21,842 nucleotides of DNA, from the NCBI GenBank assembly GCA_021014945.1, contig MU266692.1:1-21842 (forward strand), given 5' to 3'. Shown piece by piece: positions 8,528 through 17,030 of this stretch; within the stretch, counting starts at the first letter, position 1, and every line of letters starts with the position of its first letter. The DNA comes from Leucogyrophana mollusca. Taxonomy: Eukaryota; Basidiomycota; Agaricomycetes; Boletales. The notes under the pieces are model-generated. The model was not told the origin of the DNA. It did no database searches and worked only from the letters and a program-made list of their open reading frames with translations. The translations under genes were made by a program, and so were the position numbers.

Positions 8528-10484
8528 AGCGTGGGAGAAAGCGCTTCGAGAGGCGGGTCTCCTGACACGTTTCGCAAAGATTCCCGACGGTTTCCGTAAT
8601 GGTTTTATAATGAGTTTCCCTCCCATTTCTAATGTACAATGCCCCCCTAACAAAGACTCAATTTACACATACGAAACAGAGTTTATTAAGACCGTAAATA
8701 AGGAAGTTACGAAAGGTAGGTACATAGGGCCAATAGATCTCTCCGATATCGAAACTTTAACTGGACCGTTCCAAACTTCCCCCCTTTCTATCATTCCCAA
8801 GCCCGGGCGACCGGGCAAGTACAGATTAGTCCAGAACTTCTCTTTCCCAATCAATACATCACCTTCCTTTCCAAACCCATCCATTAACTCGTTTATCGAC
8901 GCTAATAATTTCCCCACCACCTGGGGAAAATTCTCTATCATATACCTACTTATCTCCCGCCTCCCCCCCGGATCGGAAGCCGCTACCCGCGACGTGGCAG
9001 AAGCATATAGAACCATCCCCCTGCACCCGTCGCAATGGCCCGCAGCAGTGATCCGCACCTCCGAATCCCAGGGCTGCATCGATACATGCACAGCATTCGG
9101 GTCAACACCAGCGTGCGGGGGATATGGCCACATAGCAGACGGGGGCGCCGAGATAATCAGACACCGAGGAGCGGGGCCCCTAGACAAGTGGGTCGATGAC
9201 CACGTATTCTTCCGTATCCGGAAGCAATCGCTACACGCGTACAACGCTTCCAGGAAACAGTGGAACAATGAAATCGCCAAAACAGGCATGCATCAATCAG
9301 GCAGCCGGATCTGGTTCGGCAGAAAAACGTTCGATGATGGATCAATCGAAGAATTTAGCGAAGACTGCAGCCAGCCGATCAGAGATCTATCTTCGACATC
9401 ACCACGCTCCCCCCACGACGAGGAATTTACCTACAACCTGGCAGACATAGACGCAATATCCCACGAGCTAGGTATTCCCTGGGAGCTGTCGAAGGACCAG
9501 CCGTTTCAATCCTCCACGGTATATATCGGTTTCCTCTGGGACCTAGAGTCCCGTACGGTGTCACTGAGCCCAACCAAGGTAGATAAGTACCTAGCAGCTA
9601 TCCACGCATGGCGAAAACGGGAAAGACATGTTCTGCAAGACGTCCAAGAGCTGTACGGCAAACTGCTACACACATGCTCAGTATTACCGAGAGGCAGAGC
9701 TTATCTAACAGGACTCGAACGCATGCTTAGCGTCTGCGGTAAAAAACCTTTCATGCCTCATCATCCAGATAAGGACATCCAACAGGACCTCGCCTGGTGG
9801 TCGAACACGCTGCAAGCAGGAGGCGCAAGAAAGCCAATAAAACAGCCCGCAGTTTTCCTCGACGTTAGAGCCTTCTCAGACGCGAGCTCAGGAATCGGGA
9901 TAGGCATAGTCGTGGGGCAACGCTGGCGAGCTTGGAGACTTATACCCGGGTGGAAAACGCTCCAGGGACAACGAGACATAGGCTGGGCGGAGGCAATCGG
10001 ATTTGAGCTACTTATACATGCTGTCGCCACTCTCCCTAGCGTTGGGAGCCACGTCGTTGTATACGGAGACAATACCGGAGTGGTCGAGGGATGGTGGAAC
10101 AACAGACACCGTAACAGAGAAGTCAACGAAGTTTTCAAACGCATTAACAACTTCCTCCTCGAACCCCCCACAGCTATCGAAATATGCACAAAGTACGTTC
10201 CTAGTGGGGAGAACCCAGCAGACGAACCATCTCGAGGCATCTACCCACCACGACACCTTCTTCTCCCTCCAATCCCCTTTCCAGAGTCCATTCGACATTT
10301 CATCGTCGACGCAACCGAACCTTTGTCCCCTCGCGAGCTACGACTCCTGCGAGACGGAGCCTACTCAACCCCTGCAGCCAAAGTCATCAACCGGGCTAGA
10401 CTCAGACAAGAAGCTGACGAACGGGCGAGAGCGTCTAGGCACGAAGAAGACGCCATTATCCAAGACGCTCTCCTCGAAATCTAA
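7977..10484 (+). CDS. Reverse transcriptase / RNase H polyprotein (ORF2)
   Basis: The frame is open from 7872, with the first ATG at 7977 and the end at 10484 (835 aa). RT homology starts near 8505 (TPLTPYRAEAW). It includes TGPFQTSPLSIIPKPGRPGK, motif A RDVAEAYRTIPL (Asp339), motif B-like TAFGSTPACGGYG and motif C KWVDDH (Asp407/408), so the polymerase acids are present. RNase H follows: FSDASSGIG (Asp635), GWAEAIGFELL (Glu672), YGDNTGVVEGW (Asp698), NPADEPSRG (Asp749). The product copies element RNA to DNA and removes the RNA strand. In the N-terminal part (about 8210-8520) the conserved zinc knuckles lie in the neighbouring frame, so the translated ORF is out of register there; see the separate entry. 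The C-terminus shows no protease or integrase. Confidence 0.88.
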   Translation: MTPLFDGWSSRTFPTHRTHPTPNRRRWQDPINRPPRVSHPRDTSRQRPNEQTQPLCQTMKALGRRRGPFGPRRPTNNRHHAAPARAQAPSRHAQFALGGTHTAPSSAQHRVRGTTTMTPSQSASTKPSGPKTASPSVPGGNERKGVPTDTMRDTCAPAAEPPPTAPSVALARRRLTPLTPYRAEAWEKALREAGLLTRFAKIPDGFRNGFIMSFPPISNVQCPPNKDSIYTYETEFIKTVNKEVTKGRYIGPIDLSDIETLTGPFQTSPLSIIPKPGRPGKYRLVQNFSFPINTSPSFPNPSINSFIDANNFPTTWGKFSIIYLLISRLPPGSEAATRDVAEAYRTIPLHPSQWPAAVIRTSESQGCIDTCTAFGSTPACGGYGHIADGGAEIIRHRGAGPLDKWVDDHVFFRIRKQSLHAYNASRKQWNNEIAKTGMHQSGSRIWFGRKTFDDGSIEEFSEDCSQPIRDLSSTSPRSPHDEEFTYNLADIDAISHELGIPWELSKDQPFQSSTVYIGFLWDLESRTVSLSPTKVDKYLAAIHAWRKRERHVLQDVQELYGKLLHTCSVLPRGRAYLTGLERMLSVCGKKPFMPHHPDKDIQQDLAWWSNTLQAGGARKPIKQPAVFLDVRAFSDASSGIGIGIVVGQRWRAWRLIPGWKTLQGQRDIGWAEAIGFELLIHAVATLPSVGSHVVVYGDNTGVVEGWWNNRHRNREVNEVFKRINNFLLEPPTAIEICTKYVPSGENPADEPSRGIYPPRHLLLPPIPFPESIRHFIVDATEPLSPRELRLLRDGAYSTPAAKVINRARLRQEADERARASRHEEDAIIQDALLEI

Positions 10485-10794
10485 CATCAGTAAAACCTCT
10501 ACTTCCTTTTTCGGCTTGCTTGACTTTTTACACTTATCCAAGATTTGTTTTGGACACAGCACAACAAACCTTCATTCCAAATGGTATCTGAAGCTGAAGA
10601 GACAAGCATGATGGTTGAAAGAAACCCCTCTGATAGTCAAATGAGTAAAGATTACAATTTTCATTTTCCCAACAAGTCGAAAAAGCACCAGATAAGTAGA
10701 TCCTTCCTCTTATTTTCCTTTTTCCGGCTTTTCAAGTGAATAAGTGCGAAATAAGTGCGAAATAAGCACAAACAAGAACTTCGAGGTTTTCCTG
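10485..10794 (+). other. AT-rich spacer between RT and recombinase
   Basis: This 310-bp stretch is markedly more AT-rich than the two coding regions beside it. It holds two similar pyrimidine-rich segments (near 10498 CTACTTCCTTTTTCGGCTTG and near 10704 ending TTTCCTTTTTCCGGCTTTTC). An 11-bp tandem AATAAGTGCGA is repeated at 10739-10749 and 10750-10760 with a partial third copy. It may drive separate expression of the recombinase or be a small secondary insertion. Confidence 0.5.
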
Positions 10795-12018
10795 ATGAAC
10801 TTACAAGCGGCCACGCGTTTTGACGCGCCCCTGCAAGGACAGACAAACTCATCAGCCCCGCTCCCTCAAAGATACCGCCCAGACCTAGCACCACGCCCAT
10901 CCACGTTACGCCCACACTGCCTCGCACGCGATAGACTAAGACTATGGACACCCGTAAACTCATCCACCAGAACAACGACCTCACCAACGAACACAGACGG
11001 TGTTTTCATTGCAACAGATACACAGCTGGACCGAATCCTGGAGGTTATAGGATCTTCGTGGGCAAACTCCACGAAGGAAACGTACGGTGCAGGTCTTTTG
11101 GTGTTCCACGTCTACTGCGACACGCATAACATCCCCGAACCTCAATGCTGCCCGATATCGCGCACCATCCTCATAACATTCCTGTCGAGCTGCGCGGGCG
11201 CGTACTCAGGCTCAGCCCTCACCAACTTCGCAGCGGCCCTCAGGGCGTGGCACTTACTCCATGGACAACCGTGGCAAGTCAACGCCGACGAACTCAAGGC
11301 GATTCTAGAGGGCGCCAATAGACTGGCACCGCAAACATCGAAACGCGCAAAACGGGCGCCCTTCACGCCAGACGCAATAATCCTCATCCGGGCACGTCTA
11401 AACTTGAACGAACCGCTTGACGCTGCGGTTTTCACATGTCTAACCACAGTCTTCTACGGTATAGCAAGACTGGGCGAGTTCACAGTCCCCACGCTCAAGG
11501 ATTTTGACCCTACCAAGCACATCACGCAAGCCAATGTCACGGAAACGAGGGACAGAAACGGCCTACCAGCAACGAGGTTTCATATCCCTCGCACCAAGTC
11601 GTCTCCCGTAGAAGGGGAAGACACCCAATGGGCCGCCCAGGACGGCCTGTCAGACCCTGCAGAAGCTTTGAAGAACCACCTCCAGGTCAATACGGGTGAC
11701 CAAAGCGAACATTTATTCGCATGGCGCCATCCCAAAGGCCTCCGCCCGTTATCAAAGCGAGAATTCACCAAATGTATCACACTCGCCGCGGCGTCAGCCA
11801 ACTTACCGGACCTCAAAGGACATAGCATACACATCGGAGGGACTCTAGAATATCTCCTCCGAGGAGTTCCCTTCGACGTCGTCAAGACGATGGGACGTTG
11901 GTCGAGCGAAGCCTTTACGCTATACCTCAGACACCATGCGCAGATTCTCGCGCCATACCTCCAGACATCCCCGGTCCTCGAGCCCTTCACGCGCTACACC
12001 ATGCCCCCAGCGAGGTAG
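10795..12018 (+). CDS. Tyrosine recombinase of the retroelement, catalytic Arg changed
   Basis: The first ATG in frame is at 10795; the 407-aa product ends TMPPAR. The N-terminal half has the SAM-like core-binding fold pattern (STKETYGAGLLVFHVYC, LTNFAAALRAWHLLHGQPW). The catalytic half has the first Arg in GIARLGEFT (Arg225), a beta-hairpin Lys in IPRTKSS, the box GHSIHIGGTLEYLLRG, GRWSSEAF (Trp369) and the nucleophile in LYLRHHAQ (Tyr377). The expected H-x-x-R of the family reads His343-S-I-His346 here: the second catalytic Arg is replaced. Codon 11830-11832 is CAC, one transition from CGC at a CpG. The protein would integrate the circular cDNA in the nucleus; with this change it is probably inactive, although the frame is otherwise intact. 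Confidence 0.85.
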   Translation: MNLQAATRFDAPLQGQTNSSAPLPQRYRPDLAPRPSTLRPHCLARDRLRLWTPVNSSTRTTTSPTNTDGVFIATDTQLDRILEVIGSSWANSTKETYGAGLLVFHVYCDTHNIPEPQCCPISRTILITFLSSCAGAYSGSALTNFAAALRAWHLLHGQPWQVNADELKAILEGANRLAPQTSKRAKRAPFTPDAIILIRARLNLNEPLDAAVFTCLTTVFYGIARLGEFTVPTLKDFDPTKHITQANVTETRDRNGLPATRFHIPRTKSSPVEGEDTQWAAQDGLSDPAEALKNHLQVNTGDQSEHLFAWRHPKGLRPLSKREFTKCITLAAASANLPDLKGHSIHIGGTLEYLLRGVPFDVVKTMGRWSSEAFTLYLRHHAQILAPYLQTSPVLEPFTRYTMPPAR

Positions 12019-12497
12019 TCGTTTTCGTACAGTGAGTCCACCTCCTAGTTTCGGGGTATCAAGCTTCGCTATCTGCGTCGCTGGCTCCTAAAATTCAGGG
12101 ATCACAGCTCACCTCGATACCCAGGTTAGGGCCTTTGTTTCCGGCCGGAAAGCCCTTCGGGCTTTCGCCCATACCCCCTCATTCCTTTATCTTAGAACTT
12201 CATTCACGGCACCTCAGTCATTTCATTCTCCGTCACACGCATTATGTATAGCCCACTCTTCTTTCAACTTCTTCGTTAAGCAATCTGAGCGCACGTCAGA
12301 CGTAGATGTGCAATTATCTATGTACCATCTGTTCACGTGACTTAGATCCTCTGAATTTCGACAAGTCCGCAATCACTGCAAAACCTGCTACATGGTGTTG
12401 GATGCGTGCAGGCCCTCGTGCCGGTGCATTTAATTCACTCAAACGACCGCCCGCACACGTTTAGCCATCTTTCGCTTCTTGCTCACCAATAGGCCTC
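12019..12497. other. 3' non-coding part and right flank of the retroelement
   Basis: No gene is seen. Inverted repeats include CGAGGT (12011-12016) with ACCTCG (12111-12116), GGGTATC (12054-12060) with GATACCC (12116-12122), and a strong hairpin at 12148-12166. The exact right end of the element is not visible; it lies somewhere between the last hairpin and the start of repeat copy R2. Confidence 0.5.
12148..12166. repeat. Perfect 8-bp stem hairpin near the element's 3' end
   Basis: GAAAGCCC-TTC-GGGCTTTC forms a perfect stem with a three-base loop, directly after the palindrome CCGGCCGG (12141-12148). Its place downstream of the recombinase suggests a structural element of the terminal region or a 3' RNA hairpin. 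Confidence 0.7.
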
Positions 12498-12876
12498 TCT
12501 GGACGGTTGGCGCCGATATCGCAACGGCTAACACTTTAACAATGCGCCGTAGGTTGCGGTGCCAAAATTCAAATAAAGTTCGTCGGGAGCTTTGTTAGAT
12601 CTAATAGTTGACAAACTCGCTCCACGCACCACAGATCCCATCTCTCGTAAAGCGGGTTGAGCACGAAGTTGAACTACGCGCACCAGCTACAGGGACGGAT
12701 AGCCCCTTTCGAACACTTGGCAAGCAAGATCCGCATCGCCCTCAACCACACGCGGCTTGGCGTCCTCATCTTCTTCCTGATCCGCATGGCGAGATCTTGG
12801 GAATGGACAGTGATGGCCTTGATACCCCGGGTTCGAAGATGGCCTCCGCACGAGGGAAATCTTCGGGTGCGATTTC
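12498..12876 (-). repeat. Dispersed repeat copy R2, inverted partner of R3
   Basis: On the minus strand this segment matches 17850-18170 (plus) with few differences. Part 12498-12706 is the core shared with R1; part 12707-12876 is Clf1-derived sequence shared only with R3. R2 keeps 51 bp (12728-12778 or equivalent) that R3 lacks, bounded by a 9-bp direct repeat GATCCGCAT at 12728-12736 and 12779-12787. The left boundary falls where TGGACGGTT begins, just upstream of the position of the family gene's ATG. Confidence 0.8.
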
Positions 12877-14566
12877 GAGTCCAGCGTATTCGATCCAGGC
12901 TGCCGAGTTCGTCTGGTCGCACTGAAACAAGGATTGAGTGTTCTGTACAAAGAAGAGGGGATAGTCATACCTCGAAATACTTCTCGCATAGCATGCGCAC
13001 TCGGTCGAATTCTCGCGCCTAGTTACAAGGCATCGTCAGTATGTAATACAGATACTAAGGGAAGCACATACATCCATCTCCAGTCGAATGTAGCCTTTGA
13101 ATAGCGCCCCTTGGGACGCGTGCCGAAGGCGGTCCCAAGAGCTTTGCGGGCGGTCAATTCAAGTTGCCTGACTTCGAATCTGGCAGCCGTAAGCTTAAAA
13201 TAACATCACCCGAAGCGCAATTTCCAAAGTGGGTGCATTGAGGCTGTTGCATGGCGGGGTGCGCCGGTATGCGGCCCAAGGGGGGACGTACGATGACCCG
13301 GCAGAGAAATAGCATGATCACCGAGCGTAAGACACCTCAACGACCCAGAGTTGTGCTGGGGTGATCCCCAGCCTCCTTGCAATTGCGGATAAGCCGTCGA
13401 CGATCGCCATGTTGTGGCCAGTTCATGGTACTGAAGGCGATATCGAGATCAACCCTGTCACCAAACTAGTTGAATGGAGTGAAAAGGGTGACAGCGAGAT
13501 TGTTCAGGGATACGGAGTGATCGGGTTGCCCTTGTGGACACAACGCAAGGGCTGCGCGATGGAGCTCCAGGGCTTTGTCCAGGTCGGCTCCGTCGCCGAA
13601 ACGGTCAAATCGAGCGGAAAGGGGGGTGGCGAGGCTGCCCAGGGACGTGGAATGATGAGGGTGCCCTGGTAGACGCAACGCGAGGGCTGCGCGGATCGAG
13701 CTCCATGGCTTCGCCGACTCTGTCGCCGAACTGTTGGAATCAAGTGAAAAGGGCGGAAGCGAGGTTGCCCATGGAGTGATCGACGTGCCCCGGTAGACAC
13801 AAACACGAGGGCCGCGCGATAGAGCTTCATGACTTCGTCCCAGCTCCGTCACCGAACTGGTCAAATATCGAGTGAAAAGATGCTAGGGAGGTCGCCCAGG
13901 AACCTGGAGTGATTGGCGTGCCCTTATGGACGCAGCGCGAGGGAGCCCTATGGCTTCGTCCAGGCCGATGCTTTCGCCGAACCGGTTGAATCGAATGTAA
14001 AGGGTGGAAGCGATGTTGCCAGGGACGTGGAGTAATCGGCGTGTCCTGGTGGGCACAGCGTGGGGGCTGCGCGATGACAGTTTCGCAGATGTAAACCGTC
14101 TGCGAGGCACAAGGTGGACAGCCGCTCGATACACTTGACATGCACGGTCAAAATCCTACGTGCGGATATGTGAGGCGCAAAGGTATATCCCAGGAAGGAA
14201 GCACATACCTAAGTGTCGATTTCCTCAAACAAAGCATAGTACCACCGCAGAAAAACGTATCGCCGCCAATGTCGCTTCCCCCGCCCCGGTGTGATATGAG
14301 AGACGGCACGCTGTAGACTTCTCGTACCCGCTCGGTAGCGGCGTCCTCCTCTTCCAGCGTCCGCACAGCGCCCTCCCCCAACAGAACGTAATCAAACCAG
14401 ACACCATAATGTCGACCATCATGCGAGACCTCCTCTTCGTGCTGTTTCGTCGCTTGCCAAGCACCGTCGTCTCCGGTATTGACTGTGTACCACGTTGCTT
14501 CTCGATTTGTGCGTATGCAGCGCACAGTGCGGCTGGTTTTGAGCGAGGAAGTTGGGATAGAGAAAT
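12690..14566 (-). pseudogene. CLF1: Clf1 / crooked-neck splicing factor, broken and interrupted
   Basis: Minus-strand pieces in order match the HAT-repeat protein Clf1 (Syf3, crooked neck) of the spliceosomal NineTeen complex. They include QLPRSKPAALCAAYAQIEKQ, TTVLGKRRN, EEEVSHDGRHYGVWFDYV, EGAVRTLEEE, ERVREVY, GKRHWRRYVFLRWYYALFEE, then an intron (14156-14208), then DFDRACQVYRAAVHLVPRRR and FTSAKL. After a TPR block it resumes with ARFEVRQLELTARKALGTA, ALFKGYIRLEM, intron 13019-13071, REFDRVRMLCEKYFE, intron 12922-12970, TNSAAWIEYAGLEIAPEDFP, RAEAIFE and GVSRPSLSIPK. It ends with the late motif VVEGDADLACQVFERGY fused to repeat R2. Frameshifts of one base occur after GKRRN, after REVY and at PK/ALFKGY, and a TAG sits at 14209-14211 where Lys fits. 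The N-terminal part and one internal HAT region are missing. It is a pseudogene. Confidence 0.85.
13410..14075 (-). pseudogene. TPR-repeat block inserted in the Clf1 pseudogene
   Basis: About five units of roughly 126 bp encode, in shifting frames on the minus strand, the tetratricopeptide repeat seen in mushroom TPR/CHAT proteins. The clearest unit reads LDKALELHRAALALCPQGQP followed by DHSVSLNNLAVTLF; others give LPGHPHHSTSLGSLATPLSA and CPPGHADYSTSLATSLPPFT. Unit starts fall near 13528, 13663, 13787, 13919 and 14043. Several frameshifts and a stop (CAG to TAG after TPFN) show decay. It lies between Clf1 residues FTSAKL and ARFEVRQ, which are adjacent in the normal protein, so it looks inserted. 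TPRs are protein-interaction helices; nothing here could fold as a complete protein. Confidence 0.75.
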
Positions 14567-14857
14567 CTATAAGACAGTGTGAGTATGTAGTAAATCACAA
14601 TAATATGCGACAATACCTTGTTAGTTAGTAGTACATCGTTACAGCGCAAGGAGCGAAGAGTCATTACCTTGCTTGTCAAGGTTAAACGTTTCTTTCCCCC
14701 CATCATTCGTTCTGTGCCTAACCCCACCGGTAACCTCCGTCGGCAACTCCCGACACGCTTTGGCTGTTGTCGTTGGACCATGACGAGCTTGAAGACGTGC
14801 TGCAAATACAGAATCAAGGCCCATCTGGAAGCCGCGAATTCTCGACATCCGACCTTA
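14567..14857. other. Intron-like sequence without an assignable gene
   Basis: On the minus strand several GT...AG pairs can be drawn (for example a GTATTG donor near 14625 to TTATAG at 14567), but the pieces between them do not match the missing N-terminal part of Clf1. This is probably where the Clf1 pseudogene is cut at its 5' side. Confidence 0.35.
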
Positions 14858-15099
14858 CTTACCTCGAGACTCTCAATTAGACTGGACCCACCCAGCACCC
14901 GCCGCCTCTCGAATTGCTCGCTTTGCCTGGGCAATTCCGCTTGGTTCGGAGGTTGGTAGGTCCACCCAGCCTCGGATATCGCTATTTGACCTCCCTGCGT
15001 CGCCGTTATGATGAACTTTGGCCCTGCAATCACATCAGGCTGATCCCGCCCAGCTACGCAAGGCCTGTATCCTGCAGGTGCCTTAGTCCCGCCCCCCAT
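14858..15099 (-). pseudogene. Possible GMC oxidoreductase fragment
   Basis: A minus-strand stretch reads GWTYQPPNQAELPRQSEQF followed by RRRVLGGSSLIESLE. GMC flavoenzymes carry a W-x-Y ... Pro ... Leu segment about 20-25 residues before the signature R-G-x-x-L-G-G-S-S-x-x-N, which binds FAD. Here R-x-V-L-G-G-S-S-L-I is close, with Glu replacing the usual Asn. A GTAAGT donor follows directly after ESLE, with a plausible acceptor TTTGCAG about 64 nt on. No nucleotide-binding GxGxxG or C-terminal His region is present, so at most one exon survives. Other explanations are possible because the match rests on one motif. Confidence 0.35.
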
Positions 15100-15440
15100 A
15101 GTCGCGTCGTCCTATCGCGAACCTTTCTGCCCCATTTTAGTCCATTCAGTCCACCTCCCGGTGCTAGGGTACACCTCTTGCGCTCGCATATCCCCGAGAC
15201 ACGAAACCTCCGATTGGCAGCGATCCAGGGAAGACGAACGATTTTGACTACGTACGGGACTTGCCTCTTTCGCTCCAGAGGCAGGGGCCGAGCGACAGGT
15301 ATCGCCCATTCACCGCCCATACCCGCAAGACGGCCCCACGAAACTTGAACCCTTAGATTGACCAAAAATTTCCTGGAATCAGCCATCATTGCGCGATCAG
15401 GCATTCCATATGGCAGTGAGGTTTGATCCTTCACTAGTCC
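15100..15440. other. No supported gene
   Basis: Arg/Pro-rich open frames on both strands look like shadows of GC-rich composition. I see no domain. Confidence 0.45.
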
Positions 15441-15474
15441 GTGGAGGGCGTGCCTCGCTTTATATATCTCGACC

Positions 15475-15600
15475 GTATGCAGGTCACGGATGTCACGAAG
15501 GATGAGAAACGAGGGCTACTTTTCGTGTGCTATCAATCCAGCTTTGACAACGGATTCTACCCTCAAACAACCAGTTTCGCAGGGAATGATTACTTTCCCG
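15475..15600 (+). pseudogene. Dye-decolorizing peroxidase (DyP) C-terminal fragment
   Basis: The plus strand encodes TDVTKDEKRGLLFVCYQSSF then DNGFYPQTTSFAGNDYFPVT. The RGLLFVCYQSS...NGF segment is characteristic of the C-terminal part of fungal dye-decolorizing peroxidases, haem enzymes secreted by white-rot fungi. Nothing before it carries the DyP catalytic GxxDG motif or the proximal His region, and the following residues (LGNMVNVIARPFSG) leave the family. It is therefore an isolated exon-sized piece within an open frame of 79 codons ending at 15680. Confidence 0.65.
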
Positions 15601-15955
15601 TGACCCTCGGAAACATGGTAAATGTCATTGCGAGGCCTTTCTCCGGGAACGAGTTGCTGAATATCGCCAGGAACGTATAATTGGGGCTAAGCACGGGTTG
15701 CTGGAGAGGCAGAGTCTGGAAAACACAGCGCTCATCGCTGTGGGAGAGGACGTATCTACATCTTGTAAGTATCCGTCTTGGTCTTTTGATATTTGTATCT
15801 TATCTAACTTGTTTACAGCATTCGATCCCCCGCGTCACCCTGATGTGATGCTGGCTCTCCTCGAGCATCCAGTACAGAACTACGGACCGCTCCCCTCCAA
15901 ACTACAACCTCGCCACATCCGCTCGCGCCCTTCACCATATCCACGCACCATCTAG
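15601..15955 (+). pseudogene. Unrecognised gene fragment with one good intron
   Basis: In a frame different from the DyP piece the plus strand reads EAFLRERVAEYRQERI, then IIGAKHGLLERQSLENTAL, then IAVGEDVSTS. A 55-nt intron (15765-15819, GTAAGT donor, CTAAC branch, TTTACAG acceptor) joins this in phase 1 to SFDPPRHPDVMLALLEHPVQ, and the frame stops at 15953-15955. The clean intron and natural composition show coding origin, but I cannot name the family. No start codon or complete domain is visible, so it is probably a captured or truncated piece. Confidence 0.45.
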
Positions 15956-16440
15956 ACATCATTCACTTCCTCCCTGGCAGCTGAGCAGCAGGTACGGGCT
16001 TGAGTGCCCGCCATCTGAACCGCTGAGGCTTAACCGGCCTCGACCGCGCGGAAGACCTGCGCCTGCTTTCGCCAGGCCGATCCGTACTTGAAGACCAAAG
16101 AGAACCGTTGAACTATCACCAACTTATATCCCTCAGACCCCTCGTCAAAACTGCGCGGGCGCGAAGTTAGGGAAGGCCGCGCGCTCGAGGTGCTTGCGGG
16201 CCTCGAGCTCGGGAGAGGACTCTACACCTACCGCCAACCCAGACGACGCGATAATTGGCGTCTGCGGTCAAGCGCTCGTACTCGCTGCGCCCGTTGATGG
16301 CCGAGCCCCACCACGTTCGCTCAACAACAGCGTCCCCCCCCCCCCCAAAGCGCCCTTCGTCCCGGTGGTTCGTGCGCATCTGGATCGTCTGTGATTCCCG
16401 GCGCTTCTTCTCCGCCAGGGTCTCATGTGCCTCGGGCAAA
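15956..16440 (-). other. Unassigned stretch with a possible coding piece
   Basis: The minus strand has one natural-looking segment at about 16330-16440 (LPEAHETLAEKKRRESQTIQ, MRTNHRDEGRF) followed by a long G-run (C-run near 16336 on plus) that may have shifted the frame, then WWGSAINGRSEYERL. I do not recognise it. Confidence 0.3.
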
Positions 16441-17030
16441 CCCGACACGGTGAGTTGACGTTAACTTTATCAATTTTATTGTTTGTTCTAAAACCTCGCC
16501 ACCGCTAGGCAAGCCGGGGACGGGCCCAAACACACGGCTGTGGGGCGAATCAAACAGACCCACGATGAACTTGCGTGCCTTGTTGTGAGCGGAGACGGGA
16601 GCGGGGACGTGGCTGGGCATGATTGCGTGACGGAGGCGTCCCTATGGGCTTATCAAGCGCAGGAAGGCGCGGTCGCCACGGTGAGTCAGCCTTTTTGCTG
16701 GCGCCCCTCCTTTATATACCTACCCTCGCTCCGTCTGCTGGGCCAACAAGCCCTATGGACGGTTTGTACAATAGTTTCCCTTGGGTCCCCCCTCCCCCCA
16801 CATTATACCACCTTTCATACCTAAACCCATTCTTTGGCCCAGGCGCTTGCTGACCTTGGGCGCAGGGGCGGTAGCAGGCTCGATTAGGCCGCGGCCAAGG
16901 TTAAAAAAGGTCCTGCGAATCCCCCCACGCTCAGATCAACCTGGGGCCGTTTCGCGCAGCAACGGCAGCACGCTCCTTATACAGCCACTGCCAAGCCGTA
17001 ATTAGCCAAAACACTGAGAGAGGGACCCAC
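16441..17030. other. No clearly supported gene
   Basis: A short minus-strand segment near 16540-16610 (KARKFIVGLFDSPHSRVFGP) looks protein-like but is isolated. A possible decayed continuation of the helicase fragment lies at about 16925-16985. The rest is without features. Confidence 0.35.

Larger units (their letters stand above)
6735..12200 (+). mobile_element. DIRS/Ngaro-type tyrosine-recombinase retrotransposon
   Basis: Three modules lie in order on the plus strand: a Gag-like ORF, zinc knuckles with RT and RNase H, and a tyrosine recombinase. RT plus RNase H plus YR, with no DDE integrase or aspartic protease, defines the DIRS-like order of LTR-less YR retroelements; absence of a methyltransferase domain favours the Ngaro branch, described from Agaricomycetes. 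The ends are estimates. On the left a group of hairpins begins near 6739, just upstream of the F-box gene; on the right a strong hairpin at 12148-12166 lies in the 3' non-coding part. I could not find by eye the split direct repeats (A1...B1-A2-B2) expected of Ngaro, nor a target duplication, which YR elements do not make. Confidence 0.8.

Noticed and set aside
12360..12372. A 13-bp identity (ACAAGTCCGCAAT) between 3422 and 12360 as a repeat boundary
   Set aside because: The match does not extend on either side and is too short to interpret.
12608..13022. Plus-strand ORFs over repeat R2 as genes
   Set aside because: The minus strand carries recognisable Clf1 exons with splice sites; the plus frames are antisense shadows that recur in R3 because the DNA is repeated.
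14419..15099. A 226-aa minus-strand ORF as one intact protein
   Set aside because: It reads through good splice sites; only a GMC-like segment looks like coding sequence, and its lower end overlaps Clf1-derived sequence in another frame.
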